A DNA stretch of 56,776 nucleotides from an uncultured Dorea sp. (GTDB lineage: Bacteria > Bacillota_A > Clostridia > Lachnospirales > Lachnospiraceae), in NCBI GenBank assembly GCA_910579015.1, contig CAJTRO010000002.1, positions 90,520 through 147,295 on the forward strand, in the 5' to 3' direction. Below the pieces are notes generated by a model. The model made no database searches. It was not told the origin of the DNA and worked only from the letters and a program-made list of their open reading frames with translations. The translations under genes and the position numbers were made by a program. Numbering within the stretch: the stretch's first letter is position 1; the number at the start of each line of letters is the position of its first letter. This document shows positions 8,765 through 17,835 of the stretch, piece after piece.

Positions 8765-8793
8765 ATTATATATCGCATGTGCACTTTTGCACA
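8765..8793 (-). promoter_or_regulatory. HPr operon promoter with TGTGCA-N4-TGCACA palindrome over the -35 region
   Basis: On the minus strand a perfect TATAAT lies at 8765-8770. At the correct distance the -35 hexamer would be TGTGCA (8788-8793), which is far from consensus, and exactly there a perfect palindrome TGTGCA-N4-TGCACA spans 8778-8793. A poor -35 covered by a dyad is typical of a promoter that needs an activator or is blocked by a repressor. The half-site recurs before EIIA. The PRD regulator is the natural candidate to bind, by inference. Confidence 0.6.
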
Positions 8794-8870
8794 CTCCAAA
8801 AGTTTGCAGACAATTTGTCTCTGTTTCTTGCAATTTTTGTTCTAATATAGATTATGCCCGCTTTTTTGGG

Positions 8871-8908
8871 AAATAAAAAAACGGCTCCTGGTTCATTACC
8901 AAAAGCCG
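8871..8908 (-). terminator. Rho-independent terminator after recN
   Basis: On the minus strand, stem arms CGGCT (8904-8908) and AGCCG (8882-8886), with an inner TGGT/ACCA pairing, are followed by a run of T (A at 8871-8881 on the plus strand). It lies 15 bases after the recN stop and closes the housekeeping operon. Confidence 0.85.
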
Positions 8909-8922
8909 ATGACTCTTATAAA

Positions 8923-10605
8923 TTATTCTTTTTGTTCCAGCTGTCTTGCCAGCTCCTTCATCTCTACCGCACTCCTTAGCACCGTATCCGTAATCTTCGC
9001 GCCGCCCAATATCCTTGCCAGCTCCCTGACCGACGCTTCCTCCTCAAGCCTTCGGATATCTGTCCGGGTAACTCCCTTAAGAGTTGCCTTCTCGATCAGA
9101 TAATGATGGTCTGCCATAGCCGCGATCTGTGCCAGGTGGGTGATGCAGATTACCTGATGGCCTCTGCCTATGACAGCCATCTTCTCAGAAACCTTCTGCG
9201 CCGTCCTTCCGCTGATCCCCACGTCTATCTCGTCAAAGATCAGCGTCTCGATCTCGTCCCTGCTTGCCATTACCGCCTTGATGGCAAGCATGATCCTTGA
9301 GAGCTCGCCTCCGGATGCGACGCCGGCAAGAGGCTTCAAGGGCTGTCCCGGATTCAGGGATATCATAAACTCTACGTCGTCCGTCCCTTCCGCCGTATAC
9401 CCTTTCGTCTGCTCGAACCGGATCTCAAACTGGACATTCTCGAAATTCAGGTCCTTAAGTCCGTCTTCAATAGCTTTCTCAAGGATCTTCGCCTGCTTTT
9501 TACGAAGCGCCGTAAGCTTGACGGCCTGTTTCTTAAGCTCCGCTTCCGCCTTTACCGCCTTCGCCTGCAATTCCTCTATATAACCGTCGTAATCCTCAAG
9601 CACCGCAAGCCGTTTCTCCTGCTTCCTGCAATACGCAAGGATCTCTTCGATCGTATTGCCGTATTTTGTCTTGAGGCGGTTGATCTCATTCAGACGATTC
9701 TCCGTGTCATGGTATTCCTCATCCGAGAATTCACATTCATCCGCATAGCCGGCAAGCTCCCGGTTGAAATCATTCAGCAGGCTGTCGATCTCCACAAGCT
9801 GGTCGTACAGCTCCAACGCCTTGTCGTCGTATTCCGTGATCTCTGAAATCGCACGGATCGCACGGCTTAAGTTTTCACTTGCACTCTCATTTCCCTCGCT
9901 GGTATAGAGATATGCCTCGCTCACAGATTCGGCGATCTGCCTGCTGTTCACAATACGGCGGTAGAGGTCTTCTAAGTCCTCATCCTCTCCCGGCTTAAGC
10001 TCTGCCTCCCGGATCTCTTCCGTCTCGAATCTCAAGAAAGAAAGCTCCTTTGCCCGCTGGGTTTCATCGGTCTTCGTCTCGCTCAGTTCCTTTTCACACG
10101 CCTTGTAGTCCTTGTACGCCTTGCGGACCTTCTGCTTCACATCCTCAATCGTCTCTCTTGCAAATGCATCGACAATGCCCAGATGATTCTTCTTATACAA
10201 CAGCGACTGATGCTCATGCTGGCCGTGGATATCAATCAATATCGAAGCGGCTTCCTTAAGAAGGGCCGTCTGGACCGTCTCTCCGTTGATCCGGCTTACG
10301 CTCCGCTTCTCCATCAGCCTCCGGCTCAATACCACGCTCCCTTCCTCCGGGTAGATATCAAGCTCCTTTAACTTACGGATCTGCCGTTCGTTCTCCACCT
10401 GGAAGGTCAGCTCCACAAATCCATAATCCGCTCCCTGCCTCAGGATATCCTTCGTATAACGTCCGCCAAGGGCAAGGTTCACAGAACCCAGGATGATAGA
10501 CTTTCCTGCGCCGGTCTCGCCGGTCAGGATATTCAGCCCGTCCCCGAATTCCACTTCTATCTCATCAATCAATGCCAGGTTCTTCACATGTAAATTCTGT
10601 AACAT
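8923..10605 (-). CDS. recN: DNA repair protein RecN
   Basis: A 560-residue SMC-like ATPase that acts at double-strand breaks during recombinational repair. The Walker A motif GETGAGKS is at residues 29-36; a long coiled-coil-rich middle follows; the C-terminal half holds the ABC signature (SGGELSR) and Walker B LIFDEIDVGISG. Length matches the family. It is the last gene of the xseA-to-recN operon, nine bases after argR, and is followed by a terminator. Confidence 0.97.
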   Translation of the reverse strand: MLQNLHVKNLALIDEIEVEFGDGLNILTGETGAGKSIILGSVNLALGGRYTKDILRQGADYGFVELTFQVENERQIRKLKELDIYPEEGSVVLSRRLMEKRSVSRINGETVQTALLKEAASILIDIHGQHEHQSLLYKKNHLGIVDAFARETIEDVKQKVRKAYKDYKACEKELSETKTDETQRAKELSFLRFETEEIREAELKPGEDEDLEDLYRRIVNSRQIAESVSEAYLYTSEGNESASENLSRAIRAISEITEYDDKALELYDQLVEIDSLLNDFNRELAGYADECEFSDEEYHDTENRLNEINRLKTKYGNTIEEILAYCRKQEKRLAVLEDYDGYIEELQAKAVKAEAELKKQAVKLTALRKKQAKILEKAIEDGLKDLNFENVQFEIRFEQTKGYTAEGTDDVEFMISLNPGQPLKPLAGVASGGELSRIMLAIKAVMASRDEIETLIFDEIDVGISGRTAQKVSEKMAVIGRGHQVICITHLAQIAAMADHHYLIEKATLKGVTRTDIRRLEEEASVRELARILGGAKITDTVLRSAVEMKELARQLEQKE

Positions 10606-10613
10606 CCTGCCTC

Positions 10614-11063
10614 CTACATCACAATCCTGCCAATCTTATCCATCACCTTCGCCGTATCCTCCACCGTGCGGATCGCGCACATGATCGTATCGTCGCCGGC
10701 GATGCTCCCGACTACCTCGCTCCACTTCATGGCGTCAATCGCCGCGCATACAGCCATCGCCATCCCGGATACGGTCTTGATGACCAGTATGTTCTGCGCC
10801 ATATCCATAGACATAAATCCGTCCCTCAGCACGCGGATATACTTCTCTCCCATCTCGCTTATGTCGGCGGGTGTGACGGCATACCGCTGCTTCCCGTTCT
10901 CATCCGGCACCTTTGTCAGCTTCAGATCCCTGATATCTCTGGATACCGTCGCCTGCGTTACCTTGAACCCTTCCTGATTCAGATACTCAGCCAGTTCCTC
11001 TTGTGTCTCTATCCGTTTCTTCTGGATCAGTTCAATGATCTTCGCATGTCTGTTTCCCTTCAT
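10614..11063 (-). CDS. argR: Arginine repressor ArgR/AhrC
   Basis: A 149-residue regulator with an N-terminal winged helix (residues 1-70, including TQATVSRDIRDL) and a C-terminal hexamerisation and arginine-binding domain (with GDDTIM). It represses arginine biosynthesis and activates catabolism when arginine is bound. No arginine genes are nearby; the position between nadK (4 bases) and recN is the usual one in Bacilli and Clostridia and does not reflect its regulon. Confidence 0.96.
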   Translation of the reverse strand: MKGNRHAKIIELIQKKRIETQEELAEYLNQEGFKVTQATVSRDIRDLKLTKVPDENGKQRYAVTPADISEMGEKYIRVLRDGFMSMDMAQNILVIKTVSGMAMAVCAAIDAMKWSEVVGSIAGDDTIMCAIRTVEDTAKVMDKIGRIVM

Positions 11064-11067
11064 GCCG

Positions 11068-11901
11068 TTAATTTCCTTTCATCTTTCTGCGCAATGTTTC
11101 TAAGAAGCTGACTTTGCTTAACTTCATCATCGTAGTATATGCCTTGGCCCTTCGTACCGTTACCTGGTCGCCCGTCTTAAGGACCACCGTATCCGCTCCG
11201 TCAAAGGCGACATATACCTGCTCCTTTGATCCGTTACGCCCCGGGCCGATCTCGATCACGATCTCATCCTCCGACGACAGGATGATGCTTCTTACATTCA
11301 GCCCGTGGGCGCAGATGGGCGTGATCGCAATAAGAGATGCTGTCGGCTCCACGATCGGACCTCCTGCCGACAGATTGTAGGCGGTCGATCCTGTGGGAGT
11401 GGATATGACTACCCCGTCCGCCTCATAATCATTCAGAAGCTCTCCGTTCACATATACGCGGAAATGAATGATATGCAGTTCTCCTTTTCTTGACACAACA
11501 ATATCATTGAGCGAGACGTCGGATTTCCCGTTCTCAAAGGTTCCCTCCAGCATCATCCGCTTCTCCAGCACGAAATCTCCGCTTACGATCTGCTCTATGG
11601 CTTCTTCAATATGCCCGACCTCGACTTCCGTCAGATATCCCAGAGTTCCCATATTGATCCCGATGATGGGAATGTCCTTTCCCCAGAATAATCTCGCCAC
11701 CTCTATCAGACTCCCGTCGCCCCCGATCACAATGGCACACTCTGTCTCTTCCGGCACAGAATCCTTGATGATCTTCTTATTCTCGTCCTTCCGGCATAAA
11801 ATACACCGCCTGCCTGAAGCCTCAAGAAGGCCGGTCACCTGCCTGGTCACCGACTGGTCCGTATCTTTTCCATCGTTTGTAACAATCAAAAAACTATCCA
11901 T
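11068..11901 (-). CDS. nadK: NAD kinase
   Basis: A 277-residue ATP-NAD kinase that makes NADP. The signature GGDGS is at residues 60-64, and the second conserved block DGVVISTPTGSTAYN with the following GGP lies near residue 170. Length is normal for the family. It lies 36 bases after tlyA and 4 bases before argR in the conserved operon. Confidence 0.96.
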   Translation of the reverse strand: MDSFLIVTNDGKDTDQSVTRQVTGLLEASGRRCILCRKDENKKIIKDSVPEETECAIVIGGDGSLIEVARLFWGKDIPIIGINMGTLGYLTEVEVGHIEEAIEQIVSGDFVLEKRMMLEGTFENGKSDVSLNDIVVSRKGELHIIHFRVYVNGELLNDYEADGVVISTPTGSTAYNLSAGGPIVEPTASLIAITPICAHGLNVRSIILSSEDEIVIEIGPGRNGSKEQVYVAFDGADTVVLKTGDQVTVRRAKAYTTMMKLSKVSFLETLRRKMKGN

Positions 11902-11937
11902 GTCCCGTCTATTCCTTTTACCATTTTCAGATATCCT

Positions 11938-12732
11938 TTAGAGTATATCAAATGCCCTCTCCACGGTTCCCTGAATATCCACAGCCGTTTCTCCTGGCTC
12001 TTCGCACTTCTTTAGATGTATCAGATACTCAATATTTCCTTCCGGGCCTTTGATCGGCGAAAAGTCCAGAGCAAGAACCGCGAATCCCGCGTCGTGTGCA
12101 TAACCGGTCACAGCTTCGATTACTTCCAGGTGCGTGCTCTTCTCCCGGACCACACCCTTTTTGCCGACCTTCTGCCTGCCCGCCTCAAACTGCGGCTTGA
12201 TAAGAGCCGCCACTTCTCCGTGTTCCTTTAAATATCCGTGGACCGCAGGGAGAACCTTGGAAAGAGAGATGAAGGATACGTCGATAGACGAAAAATCCAC
12301 CGGCTCCCCGATATCCTCTGGCGTGACATAGCGGATATTGGTCTTCTCCATACACACAACCCGCTCATCCTGCCTTAGCTTCCAGTCAAGCTGTCCGCGC
12401 CCCACGTCAATCGCGTATACCTTCGCCGCGTTGTTCTGGAGCATACAATCTGTAAATCCCCCGGTAGACGCGCCTACGTCCGTACACACCTTTCCTGCGA
12501 CTGTCAGATCAAAAACAGTAAGAGCCTTCTCTAATTTCAGCCCGCCCCTGCTCACATAAGGAAGCGCATGTCCTCTTACCTCGATCACGGCCTCCTCGCT
12601 AAAGGTCGTCCCCGCCTTGTCCTCCCTCTGGCCGTCGACGAATACATTTCCCGACATGATAACCGCCTTTGCCTTCTCACGGGACGGCGCAAGATTCCTT
12701 TTTACCATTAATACATCCAAACGTTCCTTCAT
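11938..12732 (-). CDS. tlyA: TlyA family rRNA 2'-O-methyltransferase / hemolysin-like protein
   Basis: A 264-residue protein with an N-terminal S4 RNA-binding domain (residues 3-65) and an FtsJ-like methyltransferase domain; the SAM-binding loop DVGASTGGFTD is at about residues 80-90. In characterised members it 2'-O-methylates cytidines in rRNA. Its start overlaps the dxs stop by four bases (ATGA), which indicates translational coupling. The name 'hemolysin' is historical; an enzymatic role is more likely. Confidence 0.93.
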   Translation of the reverse strand: MKERLDVLMVKRNLAPSREKAKAVIMSGNVFVDGQREDKAGTTFSEEAVIEVRGHALPYVSRGGLKLEKALTVFDLTVAGKVCTDVGASTGGFTDCMLQNNAAKVYAIDVGRGQLDWKLRQDERVVCMEKTNIRYVTPEDIGEPVDFSSIDVSFISLSKVLPAVHGYLKEHGEVAALIKPQFEAGRQKVGKKGVVREKSTHLEVIEAVTGYAHDAGFAVLALDFSPIKGPEGNIEYLIHLKKCEEPGETAVDIQGTVERAFDIL

Positions 12733-14633
12733 AACTGCTCCTGTACTGTCTGCATATCTAGAAGATGCTCCTTCTGCCTGTCATACGTCTTTCGGATCCT
12801 TCTTACGATCGTATCTGCGTCAAGCCCTGTTTCCTTCCTGAGCGTCCCGACATTGCCGTGTTCCACATAATCATCCGGAAGCGCCAGAGGAAGAACCTTC
12901 ACGTTCCTGTCCTTCCTGCATATATATTCCATGACATGCTCTCCATAACCGCCTGTCTGCACATTCTCCTCAATCGTCACGATCATCCTGTGCGTCTTGC
13001 ACAGCTCGTCCACCATATCCTCGTCGATCGGTTTGATGAAGCGGGCATTCACAAGACTGCATTGATATCCGCTCTCCTTCAGTGCGCCGCGTACCCTTAC
13101 TGCCGTCTCAAACATATGGCCGACGCTGATGATCGCAACCGATGATTCCCGATATAAGAACTCGCTCTTTCCATACACGACAGGCTCGCGGAATTCCTCA
13201 TATTCATCGTAAGCCTCTCCTCTTGGATAGCGGATCGCCGACGGGCCCTGGTAGGAAAGCGCGAACCTGAGCATATCCGCAAGCTCCCACTTGTGCTTCG
13301 GGGACATGACGACCATGTTGGGAATGCTGCTTAAGTATGACAGGTCGAAGATCCCCTGGTGCGTCTCACCGTCACTTCCCACAAGCCCCGCCCGGTCCAC
13401 CGCCAGCACCACAGGCAGGTTAGGAAGCGCCACATCATGGATCATCTGGTCATAGCCCCGCTGTAAGAATGAAGAATACACCGCAAACACCGGCCGTACT
13501 CCTCCTGCGGCCAGTCCCGCCGCGAAGGTCACGCCGTGTGCTTCCGCGATCCCAACATCAAAGAAACGCTCCGGATACAGCTTTCGAAATCTTGTAAGGC
13601 CGGTCCCGTCCGCCATTGCCGCCGTGATGGCGGCAACTTCTTTACGATTCCTTGCCTCATCGCACAATACCTTGCCGAATACGTCGGTATAGGTGTCCTT
13701 CTTCTTCGGCGTTTCCGGTTCTCCCGTCTCAATCCTGAAGGGGCCTATGCCGTGGAACTTATCCGGATGCTTCTCGGCCGGTTCATAACCTTTGCCTTTC
13801 TCCGTAATCACATGGAGAAGCACCGGCTCGCGGATCCTCTTCGCCTCACGGAGCGCCCGGCACAACAACTGAATGTTATGCCCCGGGATCGGTCCTAAGT
13901 ACGTGATCCCCATATCCTCGAAAAACATTCCCGGCACTACTAACTGCTTGATACTGCTCTTTGTCTTGCGCATCTTCTGGATCATCGAATCGCCTACTAT
14001 CGGCACCTTATGCAGGACGGACGTAACCCCCTTCTTAAGTCCCGTGTAGAAGTCTGCGGTCCGAAGTCCCGCCAGATACTTGGACATCCCGCCCACATTC
14101 TCCGAGATAGACATATTGTTATCATTCAGAACGATAATGAAATTCGTATCAAGCGACGCGGCATTATTGAGCGCCTCGTATGCCATCCCGCCGGTCAGAG
14201 AACCGTCCCCGATGACAGAGATTACGCTGTAGTCCTCCCCTTGAAGGTCTCTCGCCTGCACATAGCCAAGTCCCGCCGATATGGATGTTGAACTGTGGCC
14301 GGTGTCAAACGCGTCGCAGGCGCTCTCCTTCCTCTTGGGGAAGCCGCTCATCCCTCCGTATTTGCGCAGTCCGTCGAATCCGTCCTTTCGCCCTGTCAGA
14401 AGCTTATGGGTGTAGGACTGATGTCCCACATCCCATATGATCTTGTCCCTGGGCAGCTCAAATACCAGGTGCATGGCCATCGTAAGCTCCACAACCCCCA
14501 GATTAGATGCAAGATGTCCCCCGTTCTTGCTGATCTTCTCAATAAGAAACTCCCGGATCTCCAGCGCAAGCTCGTCCAATTCTTCCGGGTTCAATTCCTT
14601 TATATCATTTTCCTTCTGTATTCTCTCTAACAT
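12729..14633 (-). CDS. dxs: 1-deoxy-D-xylulose-5-phosphate synthase
   Basis: A 634-residue thiamine-diphosphate enzyme that condenses pyruvate and glyceraldehyde 3-phosphate, the first step of the MEP isoprenoid pathway. The ThDP motif starts at GDGSLTGG and continues to the conserved NDN (about residues 142-173); HQSYTHKLLTGR near the N-terminus and the transketolase-type pyrimidine-binding domain are present. It is directly downstream of ispA (14 bases), which uses the pathway's C5 products, and translationally coupled to tlyA. Confidence 0.97.
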   Translation of the reverse strand: MLERIQKENDIKELNPEELDELALEIREFLIEKISKNGGHLASNLGVVELTMAMHLVFELPRDKIIWDVGHQSYTHKLLTGRKDGFDGLRKYGGMSGFPKRKESACDAFDTGHSSTSISAGLGYVQARDLQGEDYSVISVIGDGSLTGGMAYEALNNAASLDTNFIIVLNDNNMSISENVGGMSKYLAGLRTADFYTGLKKGVTSVLHKVPIVGDSMIQKMRKTKSSIKQLVVPGMFFEDMGITYLGPIPGHNIQLLCRALREAKRIREPVLLHVITEKGKGYEPAEKHPDKFHGIGPFRIETGEPETPKKKDTYTDVFGKVLCDEARNRKEVAAITAAMADGTGLTRFRKLYPERFFDVGIAEAHGVTFAAGLAAGGVRPVFAVYSSFLQRGYDQMIHDVALPNLPVVLAVDRAGLVGSDGETHQGIFDLSYLSSIPNMVVMSPKHKWELADMLRFALSYQGPSAIRYPRGEAYDEYEEFREPVVYGKSEFLYRESSVAIISVGHMFETAVRVRGALKESGYQCSLVNARFIKPIDEDMVDELCKTHRMIVTIEENVQTGGYGEHVMEYICRKDRNVKVLPLALPDDYVEHGNVGTLRKETGLDADTIVRRIRKTYDRQKEHLLDMQTVQEQL

Positions 14634-14647
14634 AACCAGGCCCCTCT

Positions 14648-15550
14648 CTATCTGTCCCTGTGAATCAGCCAGAGCAGCAGCTGTTCAAGAAATACATTCT
14701 CTCCCGACAGCTGATGAAGAAGAGTAAGCGCCTCCCCTGACAAGCGCTCTACTTCCTCCTTGGCCTTCTCAATTCCCACAAGCGTTACGTAAGTCGTCTT
14801 CTCGTTCTTCTCATCGCTGTGGACAGGCTTCCCCAGCATCTCCTGGGAACTGGTCACATCCAGGATATCATCCTGGATCTGAAATGCCACTCCTATATAT
14901 TCTGCAATCTTCTCGACCTTCTTCACTTCCTCCTCTGACGCGCCTCCAAGGATGGCGCCAATCATCATAGAGGCTTCGATCAGCGCGGCGGTCTTAAGCC
15001 GGTAGATGGTATCCAGCACATCCTTCGATATACGATGCCCGGTCTCTTTGACATCTATCACCTGCCCGCCTGCCATGCCGTAGATTCCGGCCTTCTCTCC
15101 CAGCACCGTAAGCGCCCTTCCCGTCCGAAGGCTTTCCTCCGGATCCGTCACAAATGCCTTAAAAGCCGTCTCGTAGGCATAATTAAGCAGGGCGTCTCCT
15201 GTCAGGATGCCCATATCCTCCCCGTATACCACATGCGTGGTCTTCCTTCCACGCCGGTAATCGTCGTTGTCCATTGCAGGCAGATCGTCATGCACAAGCG
15301 AATAGGTGTGTATCATCTCTATCGCCGCCATAAACGGATGCAGCGCCTTGGAGGTTCCGCCGTACAGACAGAACATCTCCTTCATAAGCATCGGGCGCAG
15401 CCGCTTCCCTCCTGCCATAAGGCTGTATCCCATAGCCTCCATGATCACGCTCTGATACCCTTTCTGCTTAGGAAGATACGTCTGGAGGATATCCTCGATC
15501 CTTCGTATCTTCTGCTTCATCTGAACCTGAAAATCATCATTAGAACTCAT
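14648..15550 (-). CDS. ispA: Polyprenyl (farnesyl) diphosphate synthase
   Basis: A 300-residue trans-prenyl chain synthase joining IPP with allylic diphosphates. The first aspartate-rich motif is DDLPAMDND near residue 85, and the second is QDDILD near residue 225. The start at 15550 overlaps the end of xseB by 11 bases and has GGGTGAG upstream; the longer reading into xseB has no family homology. Together with dxs it supplies farnesyl diphosphate for undecaprenyl and quinone precursors. Confidence 0.94.
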   Translation of the reverse strand: MSSNDDFQVQMKQKIRRIEDILQTYLPKQKGYQSVIMEAMGYSLMAGGKRLRPMLMKEMFCLYGGTSKALHPFMAAIEMIHTYSLVHDDLPAMDNDDYRRGRKTTHVVYGEDMGILTGDALLNYAYETAFKAFVTDPEESLRTGRALTVLGEKAGIYGMAGGQVIDVKETGHRISKDVLDTIYRLKTAALIEASMMIGAILGGASEEEVKKVEKIAEYIGVAFQIQDDILDVTSSQEMLGKPVHSDEKNEKTTYVTLVGIEKAKEEVERLSGEALTLLHQLSGENVFLEQLLLWLIHRDR

Positions 15551-15773
15551 GCATCTCACCCTCTTCATCCAATACCAGCATCTTCTTTTCCACCTCGTCG
15601 ATCCGTTCACTGCACATCCGCAGAGTGTCCATCCCCTTATGGTAGAGCGTAAAAGAGTCCTCCAGGGACACATCCTCTGCTTCCATCCGGCGTATGGTCT
15701 CCTCAAGCGACTGGAACAGCTCCTCAAGGCTTAACTCTTCCTTCACATCCTGACTTTTATCCTGTCTGGTCAT
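15540..15773 (-). CDS. xseB: Exodeoxyribonuclease VII small subunit
   Basis: A 77-residue protein with the family's two-helix pattern, including LEETIRRMEAEDVSLEDSF and YHKGMD. It binds several copies to each XseA subunit to form exonuclease VII, which degrades single-stranded DNA. It overlaps xseA by 17 bases and ispA by 11, so the three genes are tightly coupled. Confidence 0.93.
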   Translation of the reverse strand: MTRQDKSQDVKEELSLEELFQSLEETIRRMEAEDVSLEDSFTLYHKGMDTLRMCSERIDEVEKKMLVLDEEGEMHEF

Positions 15774-16977
15774 GCTTCTCCTCCTTCACGTCCTTTACCG
15801 ACGCACGGATCACTCCGTCCGTGACATAGATAGACACTATATCGCCCTTTCGCACATGTCTGATACTCTTAACTACGCCGCCTTCCCTGCCTTCCACATA
15901 GGAATATCCCCGGTTCAGCCTCTGGATCGGAGATAATCCCTTCATGATCTCCATATAGAGCGACAGCCTGTGCCTCTCCTTTTCCAGACTTCCCGCCATT
16001 AGCTGCCGAATCATATCTTCAGCTTCTGCAAGCTTCTGCTGTTGTTCTTGCAGACGATAGCGCGGATGCAGATACTTAAACCTGGTGTGGTAATCCCGTA
16101 TCCGGAATCTCGCAATCTCTGCCTTATGCATCAGAAGCCGGTTCATGCGGATCTGGTATTCCTGCATCTGCATCTGTGTCTGTCGGTAATCATACACCGC
16201 AAGCTCTGCCGCCGCAGACGGCGTAGGCGCCCGAAGGTCCGCCGTATAATCCGCAATCGTAGTGTCCGTCTCATGTCCGACCGCAGAGATGACAGGCACA
16301 CGGCAGTCGAAGATTGCTCTCGCCACATCCTCTTCGTTAAATGCCCACAGATCTTCAATAGAGCCTCCGCCCCGTCCTACGATCATCACATCCACGCCTG
16401 TCTCTTCGAGCATCCTTATCCCCCGTATGATACTCTCTTTGGCGCCCTCTCCCTGTACCTGGGCCGGATAGAGGATCAACTGGACAAACGGATTACGCCG
16501 GGCCGCAATATTCATGATATCCCGGATAGCGGCGCCTGTCGGCGCAGTCACAACACCGATCCGGCGGGCATAAGCCGGGATGGGCTTCTTATACTCCGGC
16601 GCAAACATCCCCATCTCTTCCAATTCCTTTTTAAGCATCTGAAACCGCTCATAGAGAATGCCGTCCCCGTCCGGACGTATCTCCCTGGCGTAGATCTGAT
16701 AGGAACCGCTCCGCTCATATACGTTCACCGAACCCAGGACTACGACCTGCCGGCCGTCACTCATACGAAAAGAGAGCCCGCCACGCTGACCTGCAAACAT
16801 AACACAGGCAATCGTTCCGGACTCATCCTTCAGAGAAAAATAAATATGTCCCGATGTATGATATTTGCAGTTGGAAACCTCGCCTTTCACATAGATCCGG
16901 TTCAGCATGAAATCCTGAGTAAACATATTCTTGATATATGCATTGACCTGTCTCACTGTATATACGTTCTGAGCCAT
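15757..16977 (-). CDS. xseA: Exodeoxyribonuclease VII large subunit
   Basis: A 406-residue catalytic subunit. An N-terminal OB-fold (residues 5-100, with VKGEVSNCKYHTSGHIYFSLKD as its core) precedes the nuclease domain with the conserved GRGGGSIEDLWAFN and GHETDTTIADY motifs. The start at 16977 (MAQNVYTV) has GGAGGAG directly upstream and fits the family; an earlier in-frame codon at 17034 overlaps nusB. It is followed by xseB in overlap. Confidence 0.96.
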   Translation of the reverse strand: MAQNVYTVRQVNAYIKNMFTQDFMLNRIYVKGEVSNCKYHTSGHIYFSLKDESGTIACVMFAGQRGGLSFRMSDGRQVVVLGSVNVYERSGSYQIYAREIRPDGDGILYERFQMLKKELEEMGMFAPEYKKPIPAYARRIGVVTAPTGAAIRDIMNIAARRNPFVQLILYPAQVQGEGAKESIIRGIRMLEETGVDVMIVGRGGGSIEDLWAFNEEDVARAIFDCRVPVISAVGHETDTTIADYTADLRAPTPSAAAELAVYDYRQTQMQMQEYQIRMNRLLMHKAEIARFRIRDYHTRFKYLHPRYRLQEQQQKLAEAEDMIRQLMAGSLEKERHRLSLYMEIMKGLSPIQRLNRGYSYVEGREGGVVKSIRHVRKGDIVSIYVTDGVIRASVKDVKEEKHDQTG

Positions 16978-17014
16978 AAATCTCCTCCATGCGGACTGCT
17001 TAACCAGCGTGTGC

Positions 17015-17413
17015 TCAGTCCGCAAGCTTCGCAAGCACAGCGTTCACAAAGGCCGGTCCCTCGTCGCTGCTGTACTTCTTCGCCAGCTCCACCGCCTCGT
17101 CGATCGCCACGCCTGTTGGAACCTCTTCGTCCCACTTCATCTCATACACGGCAAGACGCAGGATCGCAAGGTCCACCTTATTCATACGGCCGGTCTTCCA
17201 TCCGGTCGTATGCGCATTGAGCAGAACGTCGATCTCCTCTGCCCTCTCTGCCACCTTCCCCGCCTTTGTCCGGATATACTCCAGTTCCTTCTCCTTCGCA
17301 TCTTTAAGCTGTTCAAAATAGAGCCCAAACTGCCCCGGCATCTCGTCCGGCGCATTGAACTCCATCTCAAACACCATCTTGAAGATATGTTCCCTCAATT
17401 CTGTCCTCTTCAC
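17015..17413 (-). CDS. nusB: Transcription antitermination factor NusB
   Basis: A 132-residue all-helical protein that joins NusE and boxA RNA in rRNA antitermination. The family's C-terminal WDEEVP..VAIDEAVELAKKYSSD..FVNAVLAKL pattern is present. The start is GTG at 17413, directly abutting the TAA of the Asp23 gene, with GGAGGAAG nine bases upstream. Confidence 0.95.
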   Translation of the reverse strand: MKRTELREHIFKMVFEMEFNAPDEMPGQFGLYFEQLKDAKEKELEYIRTKAGKVAERAEEIDVLLNAHTTGWKTGRMNKVDLAILRLAVYEMKWDEEVPTGVAIDEAVELAKKYSSDEGPAFVNAVLAKLAD

Positions 17414-17797
17414 TTATGCTTCCTCCGGCATATCCACTCCGGCAACACGAATATTGACGTCGGCAACCTCAAGTCCTGTCATGTTCTCAATCGCAGCCTT
17501 CACCTTCTCCTGTACCTTCTGTGTCGTATCCTTGATACTGTATCCATAATTCAGATTCAGTACCAGTGAAACCGTCACGATCCCGTCCAGTACGTCCACC
17601 TTGACGCCCTTCGACAGACTCTTCATTCCGAGCTTGCCGATCAGCTCTCTCGTGGCATTCCCCGTCATGGATGAAACACCCTCTACTTCCATAGCCGCAA
17701 GGCTTGCGATGATCGCCACCACCTCATCTGCGATCTTGACCTCTCCTAGATTCTCTTCTGATTGTATTGTATACGTATTTCTCTCTTCTCTGCTCAT
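17414..17797 (-). CDS. Asp23/Gls24 family envelope stress protein
   Basis: A 127-residue protein of the Asp23 (DUF322) family. It has the typical core with a conserved IADEVVAIIASLAAMEVEGV segment and later G-V-VDVLDGIVTV and NVRVAGV-like strands. Family members gather at the membrane and are linked to envelope stress. It is the first gene of the nusB-xse-isp-dxs operon, a usual position in Clostridia, with AGGAGG before the ATG and a good promoter 39 bases upstream. Confidence 0.93.
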   Translation of the reverse strand: MSREERNTYTIQSEENLGEVKIADEVVAIIASLAAMEVEGVSSMTGNATRELIGKLGMKSLSKGVKVDVLDGIVTVSLVLNLNYGYSIKDTTQKVQEKVKAAIENMTGLEVADVNIRVAGVDMPEEA

Positions 17798-17835
17798 TCT
17801 TATAGAAACCTCCTGTCTCTGTTACACTTCCTTTT

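Noticed and set aside
16042..17220. Open reading frame of 392 codons on the plus strand antisense to xseA and nusB
   Set aside because: It lies wholly across well-supported minus-strand genes, has no family similarity and no convincing ribosome site; it is a by-product of codon bias on the coding strand.
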